64,000 nucleotides of DNA from an uncultured Desulfomicrobiaceae bacterium (GTDB lineage: Bacteria; Desulfobacterota; Desulfovibrionia; Desulfovibrionales; Desulfomicrobiaceae), in assembly GCA_937989665.1 (NCBI GenBank), contig CALKRN010000010.1, forward strand, positions 1-64,000, given 5' to 3'. Below, piece after piece: positions 43,501-52,128 of the stretch. Positions within the stretch are counted from its first letter, which is position 1. Each line of letters starts with the position of its first letter. Both the position numbers and the translations under genes were made by a program. The notes beneath the pieces were generated by a model. That model made no database searches, was not told the origin of the DNA, and saw nothing but the letters and a program-made list of their open reading frames with translations.

Positions 43501-44098
43501 GGGCTGCGGCCTTCAGGCTCTCCCGCAGCTGGGCCACGACACCCTTGGTCTTCTCCACCAGCGGCAGGAACTCATATTCCAACAGGTCGGCAAGCAGGAT
43601 CCAATCCTCGTTCTCTTGAATCTCGATCATCTCCGAGAACAACGCCGACAGGTTTTCCACAGAGTGTTCAAAGGCCGGCAAGGCCTGCAGCGAGAACTCT
43701 GCCCGCAGCACCCCCACCATGTTGAGGAAATCCCGGCATACATCCATGAGATCAGCATACATCTCCAAGGCCACAGAGTCATCTGCCATGCGAAAGAGTT
43801 CTGCTGTACGATGCGCTGCCTTCTGCATGAGCGAGACAACCTTGTAGAGCTCTCGAGTGATGCTCATGCCCATCTCAGCTACTGACACCGAGACGACTTC
43901 TACCTTGTTGACAAAGGAGATGTCTACATCCTCTGCTTGGTGGGGATAAATTTCAGAAAAGGCCTCTCCATTGACAAAAACATCGGTGACAATCCGATCC
44001 TGCATCCGGCCGTCTTCCATGACTCGCGTCAGAACCTGCTCAAGGTTGGCGAACTGCCTCAGCTGTAACGACGATTCTTGGCCATCGATAATGATCAT
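43493..44098 (-). CDS. Hypothetical helical protein in glycosyltransferase cluster
   Basis: A 201-residue soluble protein. The N-terminal part is beta-like (MIIIDGQESSLQLRQFANLE, VDISFVNKVEVVSVSV), then long helices (MGMSITRELYKVVSLMQKAA, RDFLNMVGVLRAEFSL). GGAGGATGGT lies directly before ATG 44098, which fixes this start; the open frame goes 60 nt further but into the glycosyltransferase gene. Not assigned to a family. Confidence 0.78.
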   Translation of the reverse strand: MIIIDGQESSLQLRQFANLEQVLTRVMEDGRMQDRIVTDVFVNGEAFSEIYPHQAEDVDISFVNKVEVVSVSVAEMGMSITRELYKVVSLMQKAAHRTAELFRMADDSVALEMYADLMDVCRDFLNMVGVLRAEFSLQALPAFEHSVENLSALFSEMIEIQENEDWILLADLLEYEFLPLVEKTKGVVAQLRESLKAAAHA

Positions 44099-44138
44099 AC
44101 CATCCTCCGAGGGGAAAAAGTGGTGGTGTTGGCCAGCA

Positions 44139-45668
44139 TTATTCAAACTTGATGCCAACAGTCGTGGCCATGGCCCGGAGCATCTCCTGAAAGCGCCGCG
44201 CCAGCCCTGCCAAACCAGCCAACTCCTGCTGATAATGCCACGACAACCGCCACAGCACCCCCAATGGGGCCAGATCCGAGACCCCCACTAACGTGTCTTC
44301 TACCCGCTGGCAGTGGGGCACGAGCTTGCGTGCCAGGCCTCCGGCCCTGCCTTGACCAAGGACCACGGCCTGGGCCTCCACCACGGCCAACAGACCAGCG
44401 GCATGCTGGAGAGAGGAGGAGAGCTGCTCAGGGGCATCATGCAGCGCGGTGGTCGAGGGCTGCAGGGGGAGGTCGTCAAGAAATTGGCGGTAGAGGGGCC
44501 GCACCGCCGCCAGCCACCGCGGGCGCCACAACTGGCCGTGACCTGAAAGCGAAACCAGGTCCATAAACCCGGCCTCATCTCGCGTCACTTGCCATACCCG
44601 CGCCCCGAGACCCGCAGGAGTCTCCCACACCCCTTTGGTGAGCCAAGAAGCGACGGCCTGTCCGAGGACCATCCCGGCAATCTGCCGCTGGCAGCGCTCT
44701 GCCGCAGTACACTGGGTCCCAAAGGCGCAGGGATGGCAAGGGAGATCCGGTTCCAAACAAATGGCCCCTTCTTGGTAGGGGCCGGTATCCCAGGGCTGAG
44801 CCGTGGCAAGAAAGAGGGCCACCACCGGCACCCCAAGGCCAGCGGCAAGATGCATCGTTCCGGTGTCATTGGTGAGAAGCAGTTGGCAGCGGCACAGGAC
44901 CGCCGCTAGCTGGCGAAGATTCGTCTCCCCCACCAGGTTGACGCTGGGAACATCGGCGACCGCCGCAAATTCCGCTGCCAGGGCGCGTTCTCCGGGGCTG
45001 CCCACAAGCACGGGCACAAGCCCCAGCTCCTGAAAGAGGACGCGAGCGGCTGCAGCGAACTGGGGGACAGGATAGCGCCGGGAAGGATGGCTCGCCCCCA
45101 GCTGTACGGCCACATAGTCCCCCGGCGGCAAAGGCAACGCCATCTCCGGGACCGGGGCGAGGCGGGGGTCGAGGGGAGGGTACACCCCGGCCATGCGCGC
45201 CATGATGTCCACTAGATTAAAAGGACTACAGCCCCGATGGGCAGACACCGCTTGCAGAAAGTCTGCCCAGCGGCTGGTGGTGGCGCCAAAGCCCTGGGCA
45301 TCAAGGATAAACCCCTCCGGAGTCGCGCCCGTGGCCTCGGCAAGCAGGCGCGCCAAAAGCCGCGCTGGTACCGTCGGGGTCAAATTGATGACCCGCTGCG
45401 GCGCAACGGACCGGACCTCCTGCGCCAGGTCCCGAACGCGGGCCACCGCCCGTGGCCAGCTGGTGTCCAAATCCGCCAGCAAAGCCGCCCCAGGCAGCTG
45501 AAGACACGGTTCCACCTGGGAAAGCAGCCCCGCGGCCTCGGCAAACGCATCCAGACAGAGGAGCCCTACGCGCTGGCCCGCCGCAGCGAGGCCGTGGATC
45601 GTACCCTGCGTCTGAAGGAGGTCGCCCAAACGGGTCAAGTTGATGATGAAAGGAGAGCCGACACTCAT
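44139..45668 (-). CDS. Glycosyltransferase family 9 (heptosyltransferase-like) protein
   Basis: A 509-residue protein. Residues 1-330 look like family 9 glycosyltransferases (ADP-heptose:LPS heptosyltransferases): FIINLTRLGDLLQTQGTIHGL at the start, VAVQLGASHPSRRYP, and the nucleotide-sugar motif LLLTNDTGTMHLAAGLGVPVVALF. A cysteine pair C-x2-C (PCHPCAFGTQC) follows as in many heptosyltransferases. The last 150 residues are a helical extension. ATG overlaps the TPR gene stop (ATGA). The acceptor (LPS core or flagellin) is not known. Confidence 0.85.
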   Translation of the reverse strand: MSVGSPFIINLTRLGDLLQTQGTIHGLAAAGQRVGLLCLDAFAEAAGLLSQVEPCLQLPGAALLADLDTSWPRAVARVRDLAQEVRSVAPQRVINLTPTVPARLLARLLAEATGATPEGFILDAQGFGATTSRWADFLQAVSAHRGCSPFNLVDIMARMAGVYPPLDPRLAPVPEMALPLPPGDYVAVQLGASHPSRRYPVPQFAAAARVLFQELGLVPVLVGSPGERALAAEFAAVADVPSVNLVGETNLRQLAAVLCRCQLLLTNDTGTMHLAAGLGVPVVALFLATAQPWDTGPYQEGAICLEPDLPCHPCAFGTQCTAAERCQRQIAGMVLGQAVASWLTKGVWETPAGLGARVWQVTRDEAGFMDLVSLSGHGQLWRPRWLAAVRPLYRQFLDDLPLQPSTTALHDAPEQLSSSLQHAAGLLAVVEAQAVVLGQGRAGGLARKLVPHCQRVEDTLVGVSDLAPLGVLWRLSWHYQQELAGLAGLARRFQEMLRAMATTVGIKFE

Positions 45669-48259
45669 TTGGCGCGCAGGACCTCGTCACGATAGGCCTC
45701 GAACCGACTCGAGGCCCGCAGGGCAGTCAGCACCACCGCCACAAAGCTCAGGACCACAATACACACATTCAGCACCTGCCAGCGGTCCGCATGGATGATC
45801 TGACCCAAGGTCGTATTGGGCGGCACGAGAAGGGCGAGGCCAAAGGCCACCCCTGCTGCCAGGAGCAGGGCCAGCAGTTCGAACACCAAAAGATACCGCC
45901 CAGCCAAGAGAAGAAACAATGTCCCATTACGCACCCCTTGCAGCCAAAGGAGTTGGCGCTCCAAAAACTCCAGCCCTTCTTCAGCACGCTCCAGTGCCTC
46001 ATGCCCTTGATGGAACTTCTCCGGCACATGGAGGTCCAATTGATTCACAAGCTCGAGGTCCCGAATACTCGTGTTGAATACCTGAGTAAATTTGGCGAGC
46101 ATTGAAGGAAAAGGGAACCACGATGCCTCACGATAAATCTCATTGAGGCGGCTTAAAATGGATTCTCGCTTTTGGTACATTTCATCGATGTCTTTTTTAA
46201 CCCGATTTTTAATATCATTTTTGATTGCAAGTGCTCCATGAAGCATTTTTGCAACGGCAACATAATTATTAATCCCAATATACGATGATATACTCTGGAT
46301 ACGATCATGAAACATTTTATAGGATGGATGTTTTTCTGGGAGCCATTGGCGCAGGAGATCGTTCAAATTTTGCACATTACCGATGATCTCTTCTCGTTGC
46401 GCTTGGGCGTCACTCCAGAGGTCCCACAACAAGGCGTGGAGATGGGTGCGCCCCACTTCCAGTTCCGGATCAAGAAGAAGCATCGAAAAGATGTCTGGGT
46501 CCTGAACGACAATTTCGCGGAAAAACCCGAGCGATTCGTTGATGAAACCGCTTTTGAGCATGCACACCGCCTGGCGGTAGCGAGCGGCAAAAAATCCCGC
46601 AGACTCCCGGTGCGCTCGGGAGTACACCCGAATGGCCTCGTTGAAATCACCGAGGACTTCACGCAAACGTCCCAAAAGGAGGAGGAGGTACACCCGTTGT
46701 AAGGGGGTATAGGCCAACGTTAGCGCCTCTTCCCAAAATTCCGCCGCCCGCTTGGGTTCATCGCGCTCCATATATAAAAACCCCAGCAACACCCGCGGCT
46801 GGTAATTGCGCCGTGCCCGCAGAAGGGCCTGGTCCAGCCGCTCGAGTGCCCGCTCGGGATTGCCGGTGCGCAAACTCTCCATGGCCTGGATCAAGCTCTC
46901 CTCCACTGCCCCACCGCTCTCCTCGATACCTCGGGGCCAGTCTTTGCCCCGCGCCCGCCACACCATCTGGGCCATGCGCAACTGAAGGTGGATGTTGACG
47001 TCAAACACGGCCTGTATCACCACCGCTTCTGGACTGCGCCCCACCAAGAGCTCCGGAATAGTCTGCAGCGGCGCATCACCAAGGGCCTTTTCGAGACGCT
47101 CCATGAGGGCCGGCATCTCGGCCAGGTTCATTTGCGCGACCCGGGCTAAGGCGAGCACATTGAGATTCGTGGGAAAGAGAGCTTTGCTCGGACATTGCTG
47201 GGGCTCATGGGAGCGCATGCCGCAGTAAAAACACGGCCGGCGACCGCCCATGACCAGACTGGCAGGTAAAAACACGTTGAGGGTGCCGTGGACGCGGCTT
47301 GCCCCACGGCTGAGCAACACCACTTGGAAGAGGTCGGTGATTTTGGAGTTTTTGAGGGAGTAGCGGCAGTCTACAGCCTGGATGCGCGAGTCTGCCAATT
47401 GAAAAACCGTCACCAACGGCAGGTGCACGGCATTGGGTTCCAGCTGTTCCCAGATATGGCGCAGCCGCCGCGGGAGGTCTGGCGCGAAGTTGGCGTCAGC
47501 CGACTCCACAAAGAGATAGAGGCACGGCCACAGCACATTCTGGTTATCCTCAAGAATGCCAAGGAGATCAAAAAGCACGGCCCGCATCTTCTCCAACGAA
47601 GAGATGCGCAAGACCAAGGCCATATCCTCCCCCTGCAGATGGGCTACCTTGTTCTTGGAGAGGATAGGGTCCAAGCGTTCCAAATAGTCACGCCAGCCTT
47701 TGCCGGTCCGCTTGTCCTCGCGATTTCCCAACGGACGAATGAGCCCCAGCCATTGGAGATTGACCGTCGGTGTCAGCTGCTCACTTGCACCGAGGTCGTA
47801 CCACTCGCCCGGCAGACCATCCGTGGCCACGGTCTGCTTGAAGGCTACCCCCGGGAGGTTGCGCCCTTGATCCCGCAGCCGGGCATTGACCCGAATGATC
47901 ATGCGTTTGGGAAACTCATAGGTGAGGTTGGCGAGCTCAGGCTTCACGTTGAGGGACTGACTGAGATTCTCGTCCACCACGAGGCTGGCGTCAAAGACGA
48001 TAAGGGCCGTACTGGCCGCATGAAGACGCGACCAATTGTGCAGGCGGATGAGGCCAAAAAGGACGCTGATGTTGGGGAAAAACCACAGGCTCTGTTGGGG
48101 TTCTTGGACGAGGGACCACCCCCCGGTCTCGGAGAGTGCTTGGAAGAACGTGGAAGCCAGCTCCTGGCCATGGACCACCCAACAGGCATAGCCATTGCAC
48201 ACCAACCGGGCCCGCCCCGCTTTGGGGATCTTGGCAAGCAGCGTCTCGAGACTTGGCAT
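45665..48259 (-). CDS. TPR membrane protein with CCHC zinc-knuckle motif
   Basis: An 864-residue protein, first of a four-gene set with the glycosyltransferase. The N-terminal 300 residues resemble no known family (MPSLETLLAKIPKAGRARLV). A zinc-knuckle CFYCGMRSHEPQQC (C-x2-C-x4-H-x4-C) follows near residue 345. TPR-like helices (RALERLDQALLRARRNYQPR, EALTLAYTPLQRVYLLLLLG) cover about 470-600. A long coiled region follows, then two transmembrane helices at the C-terminus (about 785-830). AGGAGGT lies before ATG 48259. Bases 46100-46330 are much more AT-rich than the rest. Confidence 0.82.
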   Translation of the reverse strand: MPSLETLLAKIPKAGRARLVCNGYACWVVHGQELASTFFQALSETGGWSLVQEPQQSLWFFPNISVLFGLIRLHNWSRLHAASTALIVFDASLVVDENLSQSLNVKPELANLTYEFPKRMIIRVNARLRDQGRNLPGVAFKQTVATDGLPGEWYDLGASEQLTPTVNLQWLGLIRPLGNREDKRTGKGWRDYLERLDPILSKNKVAHLQGEDMALVLRISSLEKMRAVLFDLLGILEDNQNVLWPCLYLFVESADANFAPDLPRRLRHIWEQLEPNAVHLPLVTVFQLADSRIQAVDCRYSLKNSKITDLFQVVLLSRGASRVHGTLNVFLPASLVMGGRRPCFYCGMRSHEPQQCPSKALFPTNLNVLALARVAQMNLAEMPALMERLEKALGDAPLQTIPELLVGRSPEAVVIQAVFDVNIHLQLRMAQMVWRARGKDWPRGIEESGGAVEESLIQAMESLRTGNPERALERLDQALLRARRNYQPRVLLGFLYMERDEPKRAAEFWEEALTLAYTPLQRVYLLLLLGRLREVLGDFNEAIRVYSRAHRESAGFFAARYRQAVCMLKSGFINESLGFFREIVVQDPDIFSMLLLDPELEVGRTHLHALLWDLWSDAQAQREEIIGNVQNLNDLLRQWLPEKHPSYKMFHDRIQSISSYIGINNYVAVAKMLHGALAIKNDIKNRVKKDIDEMYQKRESILSRLNEIYREASWFPFPSMLAKFTQVFNTSIRDLELVNQLDLHVPEKFHQGHEALERAEEGLEFLERQLLWLQGVRNGTLFLLLAGRYLLVFELLALLLAAGVAFGLALLVPPNTTLGQIIHADRWQVLNVCIVVLSFVAVVLTALRASSRFEAYRDEVLRAK

Positions 48260-48651
48260 GGGACCTCCTGGACAGGCGCAGTCTGCCCTCACCCCTGCCC
48301 TTGGCACGAGAAGCCGCTTGAGGGCAAGACGCCTTGACGTTCTGGCCCCTGCCGCCTAGCTCCTGGGCAACCTTCTCTCAGGGTATTGCCCTTTGCCTGA
48401 AAGCAGCGAGAACATACCACCGCCCTTGTGGGTCGATAGGAACTAGGCATGCGGCCCGAAAACGAGAGGGGCAACCGGCCCTCGTGAAGAAGCATCGAGC
48501 CCATGTGGCCTTCGCCGCCCTATTCAATGATGCCGGCAACGAGGAGCAGGTCGGCAGGGGCGTCCGCGCCGGGGTCTGGCGTAGCCCACAGGACCAGCGA
48601 GCGGGGCTCCTCCTTAAGATGTGCTGTGACGATTTGTGCTAAGGAACCAGT
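48260..48651. other. Intergenic region upstream of nadC
   Basis: About 390 bp between divergent genes. No convincing gene or RNA; the open frames here have unnatural composition and no ribosome binding sites. It should contain the divergent promoters of the TPR cluster and nadC. Confidence 0.5.
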
Positions 48652-49515
48652 ATGCGTGAGCACTTCCCCCCATCCGCCACACCGCAGCTACGCCGCCTTA
48701 TCCACATGGCTTTGGAGGAAGACGGTCCAGACCTCACCAGCGAGGCGGTCTTCCAATCCAAAGACCGGCTCTCTGCCATCATCGTCGCCAAAAAACCGAC
48801 CGTGGTCGCAGGGCTACCCCTGGTGCCGCTGGTCTTTGAGGTCCTTGGCACCCCCTGCGCTGTCGAGAACAAGGTCCACGAGGGGACGCCGGTGGCTGAA
48901 GGCGCGGTGCTCTGCTCCCTGGAGGGATCGGCGCGGGCCATTTTGAAGGCCGAACGAATTATCCTTAATTTTCTCCAGCATCTGTGCGGCGTTGCCACCT
49001 TGACGCGTGCCTTCGTGGATGCTGTAGCTGGCACCGGAGTGCGCATCCTCGATACCCGCAAGACCACCCCTGGCATGCGGTTTCTCGAAAAGTATGCCGT
49101 GCGCATGGGCGGAGGGACAAACCATCGTCTCGGCCTGGCGGACATGCTCATGCTCAAAGACAACCACATTGACCGGGCAGGGTCGATCACAGCGGCCGTG
49201 GCAGCAATCCGCGCGGCTTACGGCCACCAATTGCCGCTTGAAATCGAATGCCGCACCCTGGCCCATGTGGAAGAAGCGCTCGTCCTACGGCCTGATCGCA
49301 TCATGCTCGACAACATGGACCTGCCGACCCTACGCCAGGCCCTTCATCGCATCGCCGGGCAAGTGGAAACCGAAGTCAGCGGCAATATCACCCTGGCGAC
49401 CGTTCGCTCGGTGGCCGAGCTTAGACCCACGTATATCTCTGTAGGGGCGCTAACCCATTCGGCCCCAGCCGCGGACCTCTCCCTCCGCATTCTCCCCCTG
49501 GAGGACCTCCCATGA
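48652..49515 (+). CDS. nadC: Nicotinate-nucleotide pyrophosphorylase (quinolinate phosphoribosyltransferase)
   Basis: A 287-residue enzyme of NAD biosynthesis. It converts quinolinate and PRPP to nicotinate mononucleotide, CO2 and PPi. Conserved parts: ALEEDGPDLTSEAVF, ERIILNFLQHLCGVATLT, the phosphate site LDTRKTTPGMRFLEKYAVRMGGGTNHR, MLKDNHID, IEIECRT-like LEIECRTLAHVEEAL and MLDNMDLP. AAGGAACCAGT precedes the ATG. The stop overlaps nadA (ATGA). Confidence 0.96.
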   Translation: MREHFPPSATPQLRRLIHMALEEDGPDLTSEAVFQSKDRLSAIIVAKKPTVVAGLPLVPLVFEVLGTPCAVENKVHEGTPVAEGAVLCSLEGSARAILKAERIILNFLQHLCGVATLTRAFVDAVAGTGVRILDTRKTTPGMRFLEKYAVRMGGGTNHRLGLADMLMLKDNHIDRAGSITAAVAAIRAAYGHQLPLEIECRTLAHVEEALVLRPDRIMLDNMDLPTLRQALHRIAGQVETEVSGNITLATVRSVAELRPTYISVGALTHSAPAADLSLRILPLEDLP

Positions 49516-50528
49516 CCGTTGCCGACCAAATCAGCTACTATGGCGACCGCCTCGCCATCCTTGCCCACCACTACCAGGCCGATGCCATTGTCGACCATGC
49601 CCATTTTGTCGGTGACTCGCTGGAACTGGCCCGACGGGTGACCGAACTGGCTGCCGAGCACATTGTGTTTTGCGGGGTGCATTTTATGGCCGAGAGCGCG
49701 GCCATCCTCGCCCGTCCCGAACAGAAGGTCCATGCCCCGGTCCTCGAAGCCGGATGCGTCATGGCTAATATGGCCCCAGCCTCATTGCTGGCAGTGGTGC
49801 TGGCGCGCCTCTGCCAGAGCGGGGCGCGCGTTGTGCCACTGACCTACGTCAACTCTTCTGCAGCCATCAAAGCCGTGGTGGGCCGCCATGGCGGGGCGGT
49901 ATGCACCTCGGCCAATGCGCCGCGCATGCTCCGCTGGGCCCTTGATGCAGGCGACGCGGTGCTCTTTTTGCCAGACGCCAACCTTGGCGCCAACACCGCC
50001 CGAGTCCTGGGACTACCCCATACCAGTGTCCAACGCCTTGATCTGCGCGCCAGCGGCAACCACGTGCCCCCTGCCCAGCCCAGTATCCGGGTCTATCTCT
50101 GGCCTGGCTGCTGCGCGGTGCACCACAAGATCCGTCTCGCCGACATCGAACGGCTTCGGCGCCACCACCCTGAGGCCCGCATCCTCGTGCACCCCGAATG
50201 CCGCCCAGAAGTCGTTGCCGCCTCCGATGGCGCCGGCTCCACCTCGTACCTCATCCGCGAGGCCGCCGCGGCCCCTTCAGGGAGTACTCTTGCCATCGGC
50301 ACGGAGGACAACCTCGTTCAGCGCCTTGCCCGCCGCCATCCCGAGGTCACCATCCTCCCGGTTCGCCAGGTGCTCTGCTCCAACATGGCCAAGACCGATC
50401 TTGCCGCCCTGCAGGCAAAGCTCGCTGAGCTCGAAATAGCCCACCCCGTCCGCGTGGACGCCAAGACCGCAGGCGCTGCACGCGAGGCGCTGGAGCGCAT
50501 GCTCGCGGCCTGCGCTTCTGGCGCCTAG
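49512..50528 (+). CDS. nadA: Quinolinate synthase A
   Basis: A 338-residue 4Fe-4S enzyme that condenses iminoaspartate with dihydroxyacetone phosphate to quinolinate. Motifs: ILAHHYQADAIVDHAHFVGDSLELAR, CGVHFMAESAAILA, the cluster cysteine in EAGCVMANM, VYLWPGCCAVHHKI, VHPECRPEVVAASDGAGSTSYL and VLCSNMAKTDL. Start overlaps nadC. The third enzyme of the path, NadB, is 9.3 kb downstream. Confidence 0.96.
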   Translation: MTVADQISYYGDRLAILAHHYQADAIVDHAHFVGDSLELARRVTELAAEHIVFCGVHFMAESAAILARPEQKVHAPVLEAGCVMANMAPASLLAVVLARLCQSGARVVPLTYVNSSAAIKAVVGRHGGAVCTSANAPRMLRWALDAGDAVLFLPDANLGANTARVLGLPHTSVQRLDLRASGNHVPPAQPSIRVYLWPGCCAVHHKIRLADIERLRRHHPEARILVHPECRPEVVAASDGAGSTSYLIREAAAAPSGSTLAIGTEDNLVQRLARRHPEVTILPVRQVLCSNMAKTDLAALQAKLAELEIAHPVRVDAKTAGAAREALERMLAACASGA

Positions 50529-50542
50529 ACGCTCACCAAATA

Positions 50543-50675
50543 CACGGGAACGGCATTCGTCCACCCGGCGTTCTCTCCTTCGCCAAAACCCCACAGGAAC
50601 GGATTTCACAGCCAAGCCTCCTCCTGAATTCTTTGGACGTATTTCCCAAGGACGTCCACAGGAACGGATCTCACA
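50543..50675 (+). repeat. Short repeats downstream of nadA
   Basis: CCACAGGAACGGAT(T/C)TCACA occurs at 50591-50610 and 50656-50675, and a diverged copy (CACGGGAACGGCATTC) at 50543-50558. They fill the 174-bp gap between the convergent nadA and sigma-54 activator genes. Confidence 0.6.
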
Positions 50676-50702
50676 ACCAGCACTGTCGGGGCGTGCGGCA
50701 AT

Positions 50703-51767
50703 CTATTGCCGCTCTGAATCAGAGAGACGCAGGCCATAGCGGGCTAACTTGTAACGTAACGTCCGCGGGGGGATATCGAGGAGTTCGGCCAAGCGGGTCT
50801 TGCTGCCTCCAGCAGCATCCCAAGCCCGCACAATAGCGGCGATCTCAGCTTCGCGCACCGCGCGCTCCAGCCGCAGATCCCCATTGCCCCCAGGAGCAGC
50901 AACGGGCCGTACTGCCCCGAGACGCAACTCAAGGGGGAGGTGGGCGACATCAATGCGTGGCTCACGGCAGAGAAGCACGAGGCGCTCCATGAGATTGCGT
51001 AACTCGCGCACATTGCCTGGCCAGGAATACTGCATGAGGGCCTCCAGTGCCGCATCACTTACCTCGATGTTTGGCTTATGGTATCGCCGACGATACATTT
51101 CAAGGAAGTACCGCACCAATGGAGGGATATCCTCCACCCGCTCGCGAAGCGGCGGCAACGTCACGGACACGACGTGGAGGCGGTAGTAGAGATCGGCACG
51201 GAATTCACCCTTGCTCACCATGTCCGGTAACGAACGGTTGGTAGCGGCCACCACCCGGGCATGAAATCCAAGAGGTTTTTCCCCGCCGAGCCGACGAAAA
51301 CTCCGCTCTTCAAGGACCCGCAGGAAATCCACCTGATTGGAGACCGGGATGTCGCCGACCTCATCCAAAAAAAGGGTGCCATGGCCCACGATCTCAAAGA
51401 TCCCCTTGCGCTGACGCAAGGCCCCGGTAAACGCCCCGGCCTCATGGCCAAAAAATTTGTCGGCAAAGAGCTCACCCTTTACCAACCCACAGTTGACAGG
51501 CACAAACGGTTGGGAACGACGTCCTGAAAGCTGGTGCACCAAGCGGGCAAAGAGTTCTTTACCTGTCCCTGACTCGCCGGAAATCATCACCGTGGCATCG
51601 GCTCCCGCCACCTGAGTGGCCAAGTCATAGAGGTCACGCATGGCCTTGGACTGGAAGACGAATTTCCCAAGTTCATCCTCGAAACCCACATCGAGAATGG
51701 CAAGGGTCGCCGCCTTTGCGGCCTCTTGCCCATCGCATTGCCCTCTTTCCTTCGGCCTCTTTCCCAT
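50703..51767 (-). CDS. Sigma-54-dependent transcriptional activator
   Basis: A 354-residue enhancer-binding protein without an obvious N-terminal sensor domain (about 35 residues before the AAA+ domain). Walker A is GESGTGKE (64-71), the sigma-54 contact loop GAFTGA is intact (111-116) and Walker B is TLFLDEVGDI (131-140). Sensor region and arginine fingers (RLHVVSVTLPPLRERVEDIP) are present. The C-terminus carries a Fis-type helix-turn-helix (GSKTRLAELLDIPPRTLRYKLARYG). ATG 51767 follows GAGGAG; longer starts are open but overlap the operator. It is divergent from the TauE operon and very probably controls it. Confidence 0.92.
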   Translation of the reverse strand: MGKRPKERGQCDGQEAAKAATLAILDVGFEDELGKFVFQSKAMRDLYDLATQVAGADATVMISGESGTGKELFARLVHQLSGRRSQPFVPVNCGLVKGELFADKFFGHEAGAFTGALRQRKGIFEIVGHGTLFLDEVGDIPVSNQVDFLRVLEERSFRRLGGEKPLGFHARVVAATNRSLPDMVSKGEFRADLYYRLHVVSVTLPPLRERVEDIPPLVRYFLEMYRRRYHKPNIEVSDAALEALMQYSWPGNVRELRNLMERLVLLCREPRIDVAHLPLELRLGAVRPVAAPGGNGDLRLERAVREAEIAAIVRAWDAAGGSKTRLAELLDIPPRTLRYKLARYGLRLSDSERQ

Positions 51768-51868
51768 ACTCCTCCTCTGCGCGAACCGGCCACCCACAAA
51801 CAAATCCATATCTTGTGCGAGGAAGAACACACTCCTGCGCGACCCGCCGTTTCGCACTGACCCATCAT

Positions 51869-51902
51869 GGCAATTCATTGCCGTAAGTGGCAATGAATTG
51901 CC
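51869..51902. promoter_or_regulatory. Double inverted repeat, candidate enhancer site
   Basis: GGCAATTCATTGCC (51869-51882), 6 nt, then its exact reverse complement GGCAATGAATTGCC (51889-51902). Each half is itself GGCAAT-N2-ATTGCC. It lies about 60 bp upstream of a sigma-54-like promoter and upstream of the divergent activator gene, as expected for an upstream activating sequence. Confidence 0.72.
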
Positions 51903-51957
51903 GCATAGTCCCAGGACCAACGCATGTCAATAATTTGAAATAATTTCATTTTTGTTT

Positions 51958-51973
51958 TGGCATTTGTTTTGTT
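51958..51973 (+). promoter_or_regulatory. Sigma-54 (RpoN) promoter candidate for the TauE operon
   Basis: TGGCATTTGTTTTGTT: the GG and the GT (normally GC) are 10 nt apart, as in the -24/-12 consensus TGGCAC-N5-TTGCW. It would give a 5' leader of about 145 nt before ATG 52129. Confidence 0.6.
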
Positions 51974-52128
51974 ACTTCTTTCACACGATGTTGCGAACCT
52001 CTCCTTCTTCCGCTGTCCCGTATCGCGAGGATGTTCCCTTTACTCCGTGGGGAGAGGCCGGTGGGAAGGAAGGCCTTGTGGTGGCACCAGTATCCCGATT
52101 AACCTTTTTGCTTAGGAGTGGAATTGGA

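Noticed and set aside
48289-48642. Short frames on both strands upstream of nadC
   Set aside because: Composition unlike protein, no ribosome binding site, mutually overlapping.
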